64,000 nt of DNA from an uncultured Acetatifactor sp. Lineage in GTDB: Bacteria > Bacillota > Clostridia > Lachnospirales > Lachnospiraceae. Location of the stretch: assembly GCA_947629645.1 (NCBI GenBank), contig CANREV010000009.1, forward strand, positions 1 to 64,000, read 5' to 3'. The position numbers and the translations under genes are program-made. Positions 28,967-37,902 of this stretch are shown here, piece by piece. The stretch's first letter is position 1. Every line of letters starts with the position of its first letter. Below the pieces are notes generated by a model, which ran no database searches, had not been told where the DNA came from, and saw only the letters and a program-made list of their open reading frames with translations.

Positions 28967-30772
28967 ATGGCTATAGAAGAGGAAAATAAGGTGATCTGCG
29001 GGCGTTTGAGCGCTTTGCGGGAGTGTATGAAAGAGGAAGGCATTGATTATTACATGATGCCTACGGCGGATTTTCATAATTCCGAATATGTGAATGATTA
29101 TTTTAAGGTGAGAGAATATTTTTGCGGATTTTCCGGTTCCAACGGAACGCTGCTTGTCTGGCAGGAGGGCGCGGGGCTATGGACGGACGGAAGATACTTT
29201 ATTCAGGCGCAGAGCGAGCTGGAAGGCACCGGCGTGAAACTGTTCCGTATGCTGGACGAGGGTGTGCCAACGCTGGAGGAATTTTTGGCGGAAAATATGG
29301 AGAAAGGGCAGACTTTGGGCTTTGACGGCAGGGTGGTATCCTGCAGGGACGGAAAGCGTCTGGAGGAGAGGCTTCAGGAAAAGAAGATCCGTTTCGTGTA
29401 TGAGAAAGATCTGGCCGAAAAGATCTGGAAAGACAGACCGCCTTTCCCCGCGGGGAAGGTGGTATCTTTGTCGGAGGAACTGGCGGGGAAAAACACATGG
29501 GACAAACGAAAGGAAGTCATGGAGAAGGTTCTGGCTGAGGGAGCGGACAGCCTGCTTTTGACTAAACTGGATGACCTGATGTGGCTCTTTAACATCAGAG
29601 GGTGCGATGTGGAGTGCAATCCTGTGGCGATGTCCTATGGTTTTTTGACTTCCAAGGAAGCTGTCCTGTTTATTCAAACGAGCGCGCTGGAACCGGAGAC
29701 AGCGGCTTATCTTGCCGGTCAGAAGATCACGGTGAAAGAGTATTCCCGGATTCTGCCTTATCTGGAATCTTTGCCGGAGGGCCAAAGAGTGATGGTGGAC
29801 GATCGGTATTGCAGCTATGCTTTGTACCGGACGTTATCTTCCAGGCAGACGCTGGTGGAGAGGAAAAATCCGACGGAACTGCTCAAAGCGGTAAAAAATC
29901 CTGTGGAGCTGGCCCATATGGAGGAGATTTATCTAAAGGACAGCGTGGCGCTGACAAAATTTATCTATTGGCTGAAGACCAACATCGGGAAACAAGAGAT
30001 CACGGAGATTACCGCTGCAGATTATCTGGAGAGATTGCGGAGAGAGATACCGGAGTGTCAGGATCTTTCTTTCCCGTCTATATCGGCTTACGGCGCCAAC
30101 GCTGCCATGATGCACTATGAGCCGACCCTTAAAAACCATGCGGTGTTAAAGCCGGAGGGCTTTTATCTGATCGATTCCGGCGGACAGTATCTGGGAGGGA
30201 CAACGGATGTGACGAGAACAGTTTCGCTGGGAACGCTTTCCGCTGAATTGAAGAAACATTATACATTGGTCGCTGCGGGAATGCTGCAGTTATCCAACGC
30301 TCACTGGATCTACGGATGCACCGGAAGGAATCTGGATATTCTTGCCAGACAGCCGCTCTGGGAGATCGATATGGATTACAAGTGCGGCACAGGGCACGGC
30401 GTAGGGTATATGCTGAATGTTCATGAAGGCCCCCAGAATATGCGCTGGAGATTTACGGAGGGCATGGCTGAGGCCGTTATCGAGGCTGGAATGGACATCT
30501 CTGACGAACCCGGCATCTACGTGGAAGGCAGATACGGCATCCGCATTGAGAATATCATGGTGGCGGAAAATGACGTGAAAAACGAGTACGGCCAGTTCAT
30601 GCACTTTAAGACGCTCACATGGGTTCCCTTAGACAAAGACGCCATCGATGTAAACTACCTTGACGAAAGGCAGAGGACGATGCTGAAGGAGTATCAGAGA
30701 AAAGTATACGAGAAAGTGTCCCCTTACCTGACGAAGGAAGAGGCGGCCTGGCTGAAACGGGAGACGGAGTGA
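28967..30772 (+). CDS. Xaa-Pro aminopeptidase (M24, aminopeptidase P family)
   Basis: YLIDSGGQYLGGTTDVTRTVSLG, GTGHGVGYMLNVHEGPQ, MDISDEPGIYVEGRYGIRIENI. Confidence 0.93.
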   Translation: MAIEEENKVICGRLSALRECMKEEGIDYYMMPTADFHNSEYVNDYFKVREYFCGFSGSNGTLLVWQEGAGLWTDGRYFIQAQSELEGTGVKLFRMLDEGVPTLEEFLAENMEKGQTLGFDGRVVSCRDGKRLEERLQEKKIRFVYEKDLAEKIWKDRPPFPAGKVVSLSEELAGKNTWDKRKEVMEKVLAEGADSLLLTKLDDLMWLFNIRGCDVECNPVAMSYGFLTSKEAVLFIQTSALEPETAAYLAGQKITVKEYSRILPYLESLPEGQRVMVDDRYCSYALYRTLSSRQTLVERKNPTELLKAVKNPVELAHMEEIYLKDSVALTKFIYWLKTNIGKQEITEITAADYLERLRREIPECQDLSFPSISAYGANAAMMHYEPTLKNHAVLKPEGFYLIDSGGQYLGGTTDVTRTVSLGTLSAELKKHYTLVAAGMLQLSNAHWIYGCTGRNLDILARQPLWEIDMDYKCGTGHGVGYMLNVHEGPQNMRWRFTEGMAEAVIEAGMDISDEPGIYVEGRYGIRIENIMVAENDVKNEYGQFMHFKTLTWVPLDKDAIDVNYLDERQRTMLKEYQRKVYEKVSPYLTKEEAAWLKRETE

Positions 30773-30814
30773 ATAACAGGCTGATCACTGTTGCCGAAAA
30801 ATCTCTCCCATTTA

Positions 30815-30843
30815 TTGACTTTTATGTAGGAGGATGTTAAAAT
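30815..30843 (+). promoter_or_regulatory. sigma-A type promoter for pckA (TTGACT - 17 - TAAAAT)
   Basis: TTGACT 30815-30820, TAAAAT 30838-30843. Confidence 0.65.
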
Positions 30844-30906
30844 CATAACAATTAGAGTCTGATGGAATCTAAGGAAAATTATGAAAGAAAAGAGGTAAAT
30901 TGCAAG

Positions 30907-32511
30907 ATGGCAGAAATCAATTTAAGCAAGTATGGCATCACGGGCACTACGGAAGTAGTATATAATCCTTCTTATGAGATGCTGTTTCAGGAAGAGACCA
31001 AACCCGGCTTGGAAGGCTATGAGAAAGGCCAGGTAACGGAGCTTGGCGCGGTGAACGTAATGACAGGAATCTATACAGGACGTTCCCCCAAAGATAAGTA
31101 TATTGTAATGGACCAGAATTCCAAGGATACCGTATGGTGGACTTCCGATGAATACAAGAATGACAATCATCCCATGACGGAGGAGACCTGGGCTGTTGTG
31201 AAGGATATCGCTAAGAAAGAGCTCTCCAACAAGAGACTGTTCGTGGTAGATTCCTTCTGCGGCGCTAACAAGGATACCCGTATGGCTGTCCGTTTTATCG
31301 TTGAGGTCGCATGGCAGGCTCACTTCATCAAGAATATGTTTATCCAGCCTGCGGAGGAAGACCTGAAAAACTTTGAGCCTGATTTTGTGGTATACAACGC
31401 TTCCAAGGCAAAGGTTGAGAACTTCAAAGAGCTGGGGCTGAATTCCGAAACCTGTGTGGCTTTCAACATCAGCAGCCGCGAGCAGGTTATCATCAATACA
31501 TGGTACGGCGGAGAGATGAAGAAGGGTATGTTCTCCATGATGAACTACTATCTGCCTCTGAAGGGCATCGCTTCCATGCACTGTTCCGCAAATACAGATA
31601 TGAATGGCCAGAATACCGCCATTTTCTTCGGCCTTTCCGGTACAGGCAAGACCACTTTGTCTACAGACCCTAAGCGTCTGCTGATCGGCGATGATGAGCA
31701 CGGCTGGGATGACAACGGCGTATTTAACTTCGAGGGCGGCTGCTATGCGAAGGTCATCAATCTGGACAAGGATTCCGAGCCTGACATTTACAATGCCATC
31801 AAGCGCGATGCGCTGTTGGAGAATGTTACGGTAGATGCAGACGGTAAGATCGACTTTGACGATAAGAGCGTGACCGAGAATACCCGTGTATCTTATCCGA
31901 TCAATCATATCAGCAACATTGTACGTCCCGTTTCTTCCGCGCCCGCAGCAAAGAACGTGATCTTTTTGTCCGCAGACGCATTCGGCGTACTGCCTCCTGT
32001 ATCTATTCTGACACCCGAGCAGACGCAGTATTACTTCCTGTCCGGATTTACCGCTAAGCTGGCAGGTACGGAGCGCGGCATTACCGAGCCTACCCCTACT
32101 TTCTCCGCCTGCTTCGGTCAGGCATTCCTGGAGCTGCATCCTACAAAGTACGCGGAGGAACTGGTTAAGAGAATGCAGCAGAGCGGCGCGAAAGCTTATC
32201 TGGTAAACACCGGATGGAACGGCACCGGCAAGCGTATCTCCATCAAGGATACCCGTGGTATCATCGATGCTATCTTAAGCGGCGATATCAACAATGCGCC
32301 CACCAAGAAGCTGCCGATCTTTAACTTTGATATTCCTACGGAACTTGCCGGCGTGGATACCAACATTCTGGATCCCCGTGATACCTATGCAAACGTTGCG
32401 GACTGGGAAGCAAAGGCGGATGATCTGGCAGGCAGATTCATCAAGAATTTTGCAAAATATGAAGGCAACGATGCAGGTAAAGCGCTGGTATCTGCAGGCC
32501 CTCAGAAATAA
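30907..32511 (+). CDS. pckA: phosphoenolpyruvate carboxykinase (ATP)
   Basis: [38 protein letters not shown]. Confidence 0.97.
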   Translation: MAEINLSKYGITGTTEVVYNPSYEMLFQEETKPGLEGYEKGQVTELGAVNVMTGIYTGRSPKDKYIVMDQNSKDTVWWTSDEYKNDNHPMTEETWAVVKDIAKKELSNKRLFVVDSFCGANKDTRMAVRFIVEVAWQAHFIKNMFIQPAEEDLKNFEPDFVVYNASKAKVENFKELGLNSETCVAFNISSREQVIINTWYGGEMKKGMFSMMNYYLPLKGIASMHCSANTDMNGQNTAIFFGLSGTGKTTLSTDPKRLLIGDDEHGWDDNGVFNFEGGCYAKVINLDKDSEPDIYNAIKRDALLENVTVDADGKIDFDDKSVTENTRVSYPINHISNIVRPVSSAPAAKNVIFLSADAFGVLPPVSILTPEQTQYYFLSGFTAKLAGTERGITEPTPTFSACFGQAFLELHPTKYAEELVKRMQQSGAKAYLVNTGWNGTGKRISIKDTRGIIDAILSGDINNAPTKKLPIFNFDIPTELAGVDTNILDPRDTYANVADWEAKADDLAGRFIKNFAKYEGNDAGKALVSAGPQK

Positions 32512-32543
32512 GAGGAAAGAGAGCATTCATTAATTTATTTATT

Positions 32544-32592
32544 AATCCATAAAAAACAGGCTTCCTAAGTGGAAGCCTGTTTTTTATGGATT
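32544..32592. terminator. strong bidirectional terminator, perfect 22-bp stem
   Basis: AATCCATAAAAAACAGGCTTCC-taagt-GGAAGCCTGTTTTTTATGGATT. Confidence 0.92.
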
Positions 32593-32608
32593 GAATGATC
32601 CGCGCAAA

Positions 32609-33103
32609 TTATTCGTTTGCGACATCGCCGCTGTAGATCTCGGAACCGTCTGAAGTGAGGAACTTAAAACGAACGCCGTCCAGCTTGATGCTGTACTCGC
32701 TCTCAAAAGAAGAGAACAGATCCTTCATCTGAGATTCATTCTCCTCGATCACGGGACCGAAAGCTGCATCCAGAGCATCTGCCGTCAGGCTGCTGTAATC
32801 GGTGCCATCGGGAAGATAATACTCATATACGAACCAATTGCCGTCTGCGTTGAGCTTAACGGACATTCCGGTGGAAGCCAGCGCGGAGTTGGTGCTGTCC
32901 TCAGCCGCTTTTGCATCGTCTGTTGTGAGCCAGTCAGCCAGGCTCATGGAATCTGAATCCTGAGCTGCAGAACTGGAGGATTCGGTGACAGCGCTGCCGG
33001 AACCGGATGCGGAAGAGCTGCCTGTGTTATCTTTGGATCCGCATGCTGCAAAGGTCAAAACAGCGGTAGTTGCGAGTGCCAGTGCAAATAATTTTTTCTT
33101 CAT
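32609..33103 (-). CDS. small secreted lipoprotein of unknown function
   Basis: MKKKLFALALATTAVLTFAACGSK lipobox, Ser-rich linker. Confidence 0.8.
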   Translation of the reverse strand: MKKKLFALALATTAVLTFAACGSKDNTGSSSASGSGSAVTESSSSAAQDSDSMSLADWLTTDDAKAAEDSTNSALASTGMSVKLNADGNWFVYEYYLPDGTDYSSLTADALDAAFGPVIEENESQMKDLFSSFESEYSIKLDGVRFKFLTSDGSEIYSGDVANE

Positions 33104-33256
33104 AATTTCCCTCTCCTAACAATGAAATATGTTTTAAACAACAATGAGAATGATACTACGCTTTTTTTGAAATATCAATATGCAAAATCACCAAATTAGC
33201 GTGAACAAACCAAAAATTGCTGTTGTATTTTACTATATATTTGGTATAATAAAAAT

Positions 33257-33455
33257 AACCTGAGATGCGCGATTACTCCTGTTTATTTTTGAACCTACAT
33301 TTACTTTAAACGGGATTCCTATATTGTCAGGCGGCTGTCAAGCCCTCACTTGCATGCAAGGATTGGAAGGGAAGGCAAAAGTCTGATTGCGGTAACCCAC
33401 CTAGCGCTGCTAGGAGTCAAAAGACAGGGGGCGGCATTTCGGGGGAACATTAACA
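33257..33455 (+). ncRNA. ssrS: probable 6S RNA (ends approximate)
   Basis: Promoter TTGTAT-16-TATAAT (33223-33250); non-coding transcript with TTTTTGAACCTACATTTACTTTAAACGGGATTCC and GTCAAAAGACAGGGGGCGGCATTTCGGGG, which I recognise from Firmicute 6S RNAs; CCT..GCGC / GCGC..AGG closing pairing; terminator-like hairpin at ~33462. Confidence 0.65.
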
Positions 33456-33461
33456 GAAGAG

Positions 33462-33491
33462 GAGAGCAGTCCGCAGGGGCTGCTCTTTTAA
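33462..33491 (+). terminator. Rho-independent terminator
   Basis: GAGCAG-tccgcagggg-CTGCTCTTTT. Confidence 0.65.
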
Positions 33492-33584
33492 AGTAACGTT
33501 CAAATTCCGCGAGGACAAAGATAAATATCGGAGCGCGGTGCGGAATATACATAGATACATAAGAAAAAGGCTGCCGGTGGCGGC

Positions 33585-35558
33585 ATGGCAGGGAGAAGAG
33601 TATTGAACAGAGAACGTAACAATTTAAACAGGTCCCAGAGGATGCAGCTGAAAGCATTTATCTGTTTACTTGGTTTGATACTGCTGATGCTTCTGCTCTT
33701 TGGGAAACTGGTTTCTCTGATTGCGGACAGAACGGGAGAACCTGAGAGGGAACTTAAGTCGCAGCCGCAGCCGACCCATGTTCCGACAGTGGAGGTGCTC
33801 ACCAATGTGTGGATACTGGATGCGGGAGAAGAAGAATTGGCGATTTTTCGCGATGGAGAGCGGGAGACATATCCCTACGGCCTGTTTTCGCCGGAACTTT
33901 CCATGCGTGAGCAGATCGCGGATGTAGTTTTGACGGATGGAGCGGTGACGAATGTTTTTGTCAAGACGGATAAGATCAATGGAAAGATCTTAAGCGCCAA
34001 CGATACGGCGATCGAAGTGGAAGGCTATGGCAGGATCCCTTTGGAGGCGGACTATAAAGGATACCGTCTCTATGACGAGATGGCGATGTGCACAGTAAAG
34101 GATATCTGCTTTGGATATGATTTTACCGATATCGTACTGGATGAGGGAAGTGTGTGCGGTATCCTGTTGGCCAGAGAGGAGGCTATGAAATATATCCGCG
34201 TGCTGCTCAAGGGAACAGATTACGAGGGCAGCTTCCATGAGCGGCTCGTTGTCACTTCGGATACGGGATTTACCGTCACATACGGCGCTTACGAGGCGCC
34301 TGTGACGGAAAATTACAAGGCCGGGGAAGAGGTCGTTATAGAGCGTGACAGCGATTATTTCACAGAAAGCAGAATCAGGATACAGCCGGATGTGCTTACT
34401 GGGAAACTGACGCTGTGCAACGTAGGCAGAAGCCAAGGGATCCAAGGAATCCAGGGGATCCAGGGGATCCAAAGGATCCCCTCTTATCGGGGATCTTTGG
34501 AACTGCTCAACACAAAAGACGGCATCGTAGTCATTAATGAAGTGCTGTTAGAAGAATATCTATACAGCGTGGTACCCAGTGAGATGCCGGCTAAATATCC
34601 GGACGAAGCGCTGCAGGCACAGGCAATCTGCGCAAGGACGTACGCTTACGGCCATATGGAGCATGCCGGTTATCCCCAGTATGGCGCCCATGTGGACGAC
34701 AGCACATCCTATCAGGTTTATAACAATATACTGGAGCAGGAGAGTACCAGCAGGGCGGTGAAGGAGACTTATGGACAGCTTCTTAAGACGGCCAAGGGGG
34801 AAACGGCGGGCACCTACTATTACTCTACTTCCTGCGGTATCGGCACGGAGGCTGCCGTCTGGAAAACGCAGGAGGCGGCTTCCATAGATTATCTGAGTGT
34901 CAGGCGGCTCAATCCTGAGGGGGCGGACCTGGGCGGTTATCTGCAGGACGAAGATCATTTCGCGGAGTTTATTCAGGGAAAGGATCCCACCGATTTTGAG
35001 GCTGATGAGGGCTGGTATCGCTGGACTTATGAAGTGGAAACACTGGACCGGGACCACATGCTGGAGGCATTGCAGAAGCGGTATGAGGCCAACAGCCAGC
35101 TGGTCCTGACGTTATCGGACGGAGAGTATGTAAGCAGGCCGATCAAAGAGCTTAAGGCTGTCACAGATATTTATATCGACAAACGGGGCGTTGGCGGCGT
35201 GGCGGATGAATTGATCATCGAGACGAAAGGAGACACTTACAAAGTGATCTCCGAACACAATATACGGTATGTGCTGTGCGATGGAAAAAGCAAAGTGCAG
35301 AGACAGGATGGGAGCAGGGTGGATACCCCCAGCCTTCTGCCCAGTGGATTTTTTGTGATAACAACTGGAAAAGACAAGGGAAATGTGGTAGGATATAGCT
35401 TGGTCGGCGGCGGGTTCGGCCACGGAGTGGGAATGAGCCAGAACGGCGCCAAAGAAATGGCCAAAAGAGGTTATAGCGCACAGGACATTTTGTTTTACTT
35501 TTATGACGGATGTTATCTGGAAAATATTTATGACTCGGAGGAAGACAGTGATTCATAA
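33585..35558 (+). CDS. SpoIID/LytB domain protein
   Basis: INEVLLEEYLYSVVPSEMPAKYPDEALQAQAICARTYAYGHM..., GGGFGHGVGMSQNGAKEMAKRGYSAQDILFYFYDGC. Confidence 0.9.
   Translation: MAGRRVLNRERNNLNRSQRMQLKAFICLLGLILLMLLLFGKLVSLIADRTGEPERELKSQPQPTHVPTVEVLTNVWILDAGEEELAIFRDGERETYPYGLFSPELSMREQIADVVLTDGAVTNVFVKTDKINGKILSANDTAIEVEGYGRIPLEADYKGYRLYDEMAMCTVKDICFGYDFTDIVLDEGSVCGILLAREEAMKYIRVLLKGTDYEGSFHERLVVTSDTGFTVTYGAYEAPVTENYKAGEEVVIERDSDYFTESRIRIQPDVLTGKLTLCNVGRSQGIQGIQGIQGIQRIPSYRGSLELLNTKDGIVVINEVLLEEYLYSVVPSEMPAKYPDEALQAQAICARTYAYGHMEHAGYPQYGAHVDDSTSYQVYNNILEQESTSRAVKETYGQLLKTAKGETAGTYYYSTSCGIGTEAAVWKTQEAASIDYLSVRRLNPEGADLGGYLQDEDHFAEFIQGKDPTDFEADEGWYRWTYEVETLDRDHMLEALQKRYEANSQLVLTLSDGEYVSRPIKELKAVTDIYIDKRGVGGVADELIIETKGDTYKVISEHNIRYVLCDGKSKVQRQDGSRVDTPSLLPSGFFVITTGKDKGNVVGYSLVGGGFGHGVGMSQNGAKEMAKRGYSAQDILFYFYDGCYLENIYDSEEDSDS
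34433..34477. repeat. five 9-bp in-frame tandem repeats (CCArrGGAT) encoding (GIQ)n
   Basis: Units at 34433, 34442, 34451, 34460, 34469; protein SQGIQGIQGIQGIQRIP. Confidence 0.93.
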
Positions 35559-36411
35559 AGCGTATGTGATTGCAAAGGATTTTGCCGCTCAGATGAAAAA
35601 ACAGGATATCAGCGCGTACGCCGCGAGCATTGCGTTTTTTTTCTTTTTGTCGCTGGTGCCCATGCTGATTCTGATCTGTACGATCATACCTTATACACCG
35701 CTTACGGAAGAAAATCTGGTAACGGCGGTGACGGATATCACGCCGGACAGGGTGGATCCTCTGGCGGAGAGTCTGATTGCGGATGTGTATGACAAGTCCG
35801 CAGGCATTCTCTCCATCGCGGCGTTTGCTACGATCTGGTCTGCGGCGAAAGGCGTGATGGCGCTGATGCAGGGGTTAAACGCCATAAACGGAGTGGAGGA
35901 GGAGCGCAATTATTTCGTGGTCCGCATCATCGCTTCTTTTTATACGCTGATCATGCTGCTCATCGTTTTGTTATCCCTGTTTTTGATGGTGTTTGGCAAC
36001 CAGCTGGTGAATCTCGCGCTGCACAGAATCCCGCAGCTGGAGCGGATCGTATCTTTTGCAATGAATTTCCGTTTTATTCTTGTGTGGCTTATTTTGACTT
36101 TACTGTTTACGGTGATCTACACTTATGTTCCCGATGTGAAGCTGTCTTTCCGGGAACAGATCCCCGGAGCGTTGTTTGCGTCTGTGGTCTGGAGCGTATT
36201 TTCCTGGGGGTTCTCCATGTATGTCAATTTTGGAAACGCTTACGGCATCTACGGAAGCCTTGCCATTATTATTATTGTGCTCTTATGGATGTATTTCTGT
36301 ATGTATATCATTGTGCTGGGCGCGTATTTGAACCGCTATTTCAGGCCGGTGAACATCGTCCTGACGAAACGCCGCAGAAAAAATCCTACAGCGCCGCAGA
36401 AAAAATCCTGA
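35548..36411 (+). CDS. YihY/BrkB-like membrane protein
   Basis: DISAYAASIAFFFFLSLVPMLILICTIIPYT; multiple TM helices; GTG start at 35548 (or ATG 35530) overlaps the spoIID-like gene. Confidence 0.88.
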   Translation: MIHKAYVIAKDFAAQMKKQDISAYAASIAFFFFLSLVPMLILICTIIPYTPLTEENLVTAVTDITPDRVDPLAESLIADVYDKSAGILSIAAFATIWSAAKGVMALMQGLNAINGVEEERNYFVVRIIASFYTLIMLLIVLLSLFLMVFGNQLVNLALHRIPQLERIVSFAMNFRFILVWLILTLLFTVIYTYVPDVKLSFREQIPGALFASVVWSVFSWGFSMYVNFGNAYGIYGSLAIIIIVLLWMYFCMYIIVLGAYLNRYFRPVNIVLTKRRRKNPTAPQKKS

Positions 36412-36418
36412 CATGTGC

Positions 36419-36447
36419 TTGACATTTAAAAAAGAACTCTTTATCAT
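36419..36447 (+). promoter_or_regulatory. promoter for pheST T-box leader (TTGACA - 17 - TATCAT)
   Basis: TTGACA 36419-36424, TATCAT 36442-36447. Confidence 0.7.
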
Positions 36448-36449
36448 TA

Positions 36450-36786
36450 GAAATTAGTTAAGAAAAAAGCGTAGAAGGTGAACAGTAGGAGTTTATTCCC
36501 TTACAGAGAGAGGAAGCCGCTGGCTGCAAGCTGCCTCAGGTTCAGATAAACTTTGAATTTCCCACCTGAGCTGCTTTGATGAAAACATCCGATATGGCTG
36601 ATCGGTATGATCCGCCTATGCTGTGAGCGGGCGTTGACGCGCGGCAGAAAGTAAAAAGGTATCGGAGCGTCAGTAGTTTGAGCCGTGAGCGCACGTTATG
36701 CGCGATAAGAGCCTTGTAAAGGAATTTGGGTGGTACCGCGGAAATGATTTCGTCCCATGCACGGTGAGCGTGCATGGGATTTTTAT
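36450..36786 (+). promoter_or_regulatory. T-box leader of pheST, likely Phe (UUC) specifier
   Basis: T-box TGGGTGGTACCGCGGAA (36727-36743); terminator CCCATGCACG-gtgag-CGTGCATGGGATTTTTA (36754-36785); candidate TTC specifier near 36559. Confidence 0.95.
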
Positions 36787-36845
36787 ATATGCGGTATCTA
36801 AGGCGCGGTGATTTTCGCATTTACTAAATGAATGGAGGATATTTT

Positions 36846-37877
36846 ATGAACGACAGGTTAACGACCATCAGACAGGAGATCCTGGACGGGATCGAGCAGC
36901 ATGCCGGCACAAGGGCGTCCGCTTTTGAGCTGCGCAAGCAGTTTCTGGATTCCAAAACAGGCAAGATCGGCCAGCTGATGAAGGAAATGAAGAGTATCGC
37001 GCCGGAGGAACGGGCCGGGTTCGGCAAAAGTGTAAACGAGTTGAAAGAGTGGGCCCAGCAGAAGTTTGTGGAACTGGACGAAAAGCTGAAGGCGAGAGAA
37101 CTGGAACGCAGATATGAGTCGGAGAAGATCGATGTCACTATGCCGGAAAAGGGAACAGAGACAGGAAATCTGCATCCTATCACCCAGATGAGAAACCAGC
37201 TGATCGATGTGTTTTCCGGTATGGGATTCGAGGTGTATGAAGGCACTGAGATCGAGACCGATTATTATAACTTTACGGCGCTGAACACGCCAAAGGACCA
37301 TCCCGCCCGCGATATGCAGGATACGTTTTATCTCTCGCCTGAGTTCCTTCTGCGTACCCAGACTTCCGCGGGGCAGATCCATGTGATGGAGAGCAAAAAA
37401 CCTCCCATCAAGATCCTGTCGCCCGGAAAGGTGTTCCGCTCTGACGATGATGCGACCCATTCTCCCATGTTTACGCAGATGGAAGGACTGGTGGTGGATA
37501 AAAAGATCACTCTCTGCGATCTGAAGGGCATGCTGGACATGTTCGTGCGGAAAATATACGGGGAGGGTACCACAACACGGCTTCGTCCCTCCTATTTCCC
37601 TTTTACGGAGCCTTCCGTGGAGGTGGATGTAAGCTGCTTTGAGTGCGGCGGCAGGGGCTGCAAACTGTGCAAGGGCACAGGGTGGATTGAGATCCTTGGA
37701 GCGGGTATCGTCAACAGGAAGGTTTTGGCAAACTGCGGCATCGATCCGGATGAATACAGCGGGCTGGCTTTCGGCATCGGTATCGAGCGCACCGCCATGC
37801 TCAAGTACGGCATCAACAATATCAAGCTGCTGTTTGAGTCGGATCTTCGTGTGCTGAGGCAGATTAATGACAATTAA
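36846..37877 (+). CDS. pheS: phenylalanyl-tRNA synthetase alpha subunit
   Basis: [52 protein letters not shown]. Confidence 0.97.
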   Translation: MNDRLTTIRQEILDGIEQHAGTRASAFELRKQFLDSKTGKIGQLMKEMKSIAPEERAGFGKSVNELKEWAQQKFVELDEKLKARELERRYESEKIDVTMPEKGTETGNLHPITQMRNQLIDVFSGMGFEVYEGTEIETDYYNFTALNTPKDHPARDMQDTFYLSPEFLLRTQTSAGQIHVMESKKPPIKILSPGKVFRSDDDATHSPMFTQMEGLVVDKKITLCDLKGMLDMFVRKIYGEGTTTRLRPSYFPFTEPSVEVDVSCFECGGRGCKLCKGTGWIEILGAGIVNRKVLANCGIDPDEYSGLAFGIGIERTAMLKYGINNIKLLFESDLRVLRQINDN

Positions 37878-37902
37878 AATGTGAGGTAAATGGAGGAAGA
37901 AT

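Noticed and set aside
30922-32139. 405-aa minus-strand ORF opposite pckA
   Set aside because: Antisense shadow of PEP carboxykinase.
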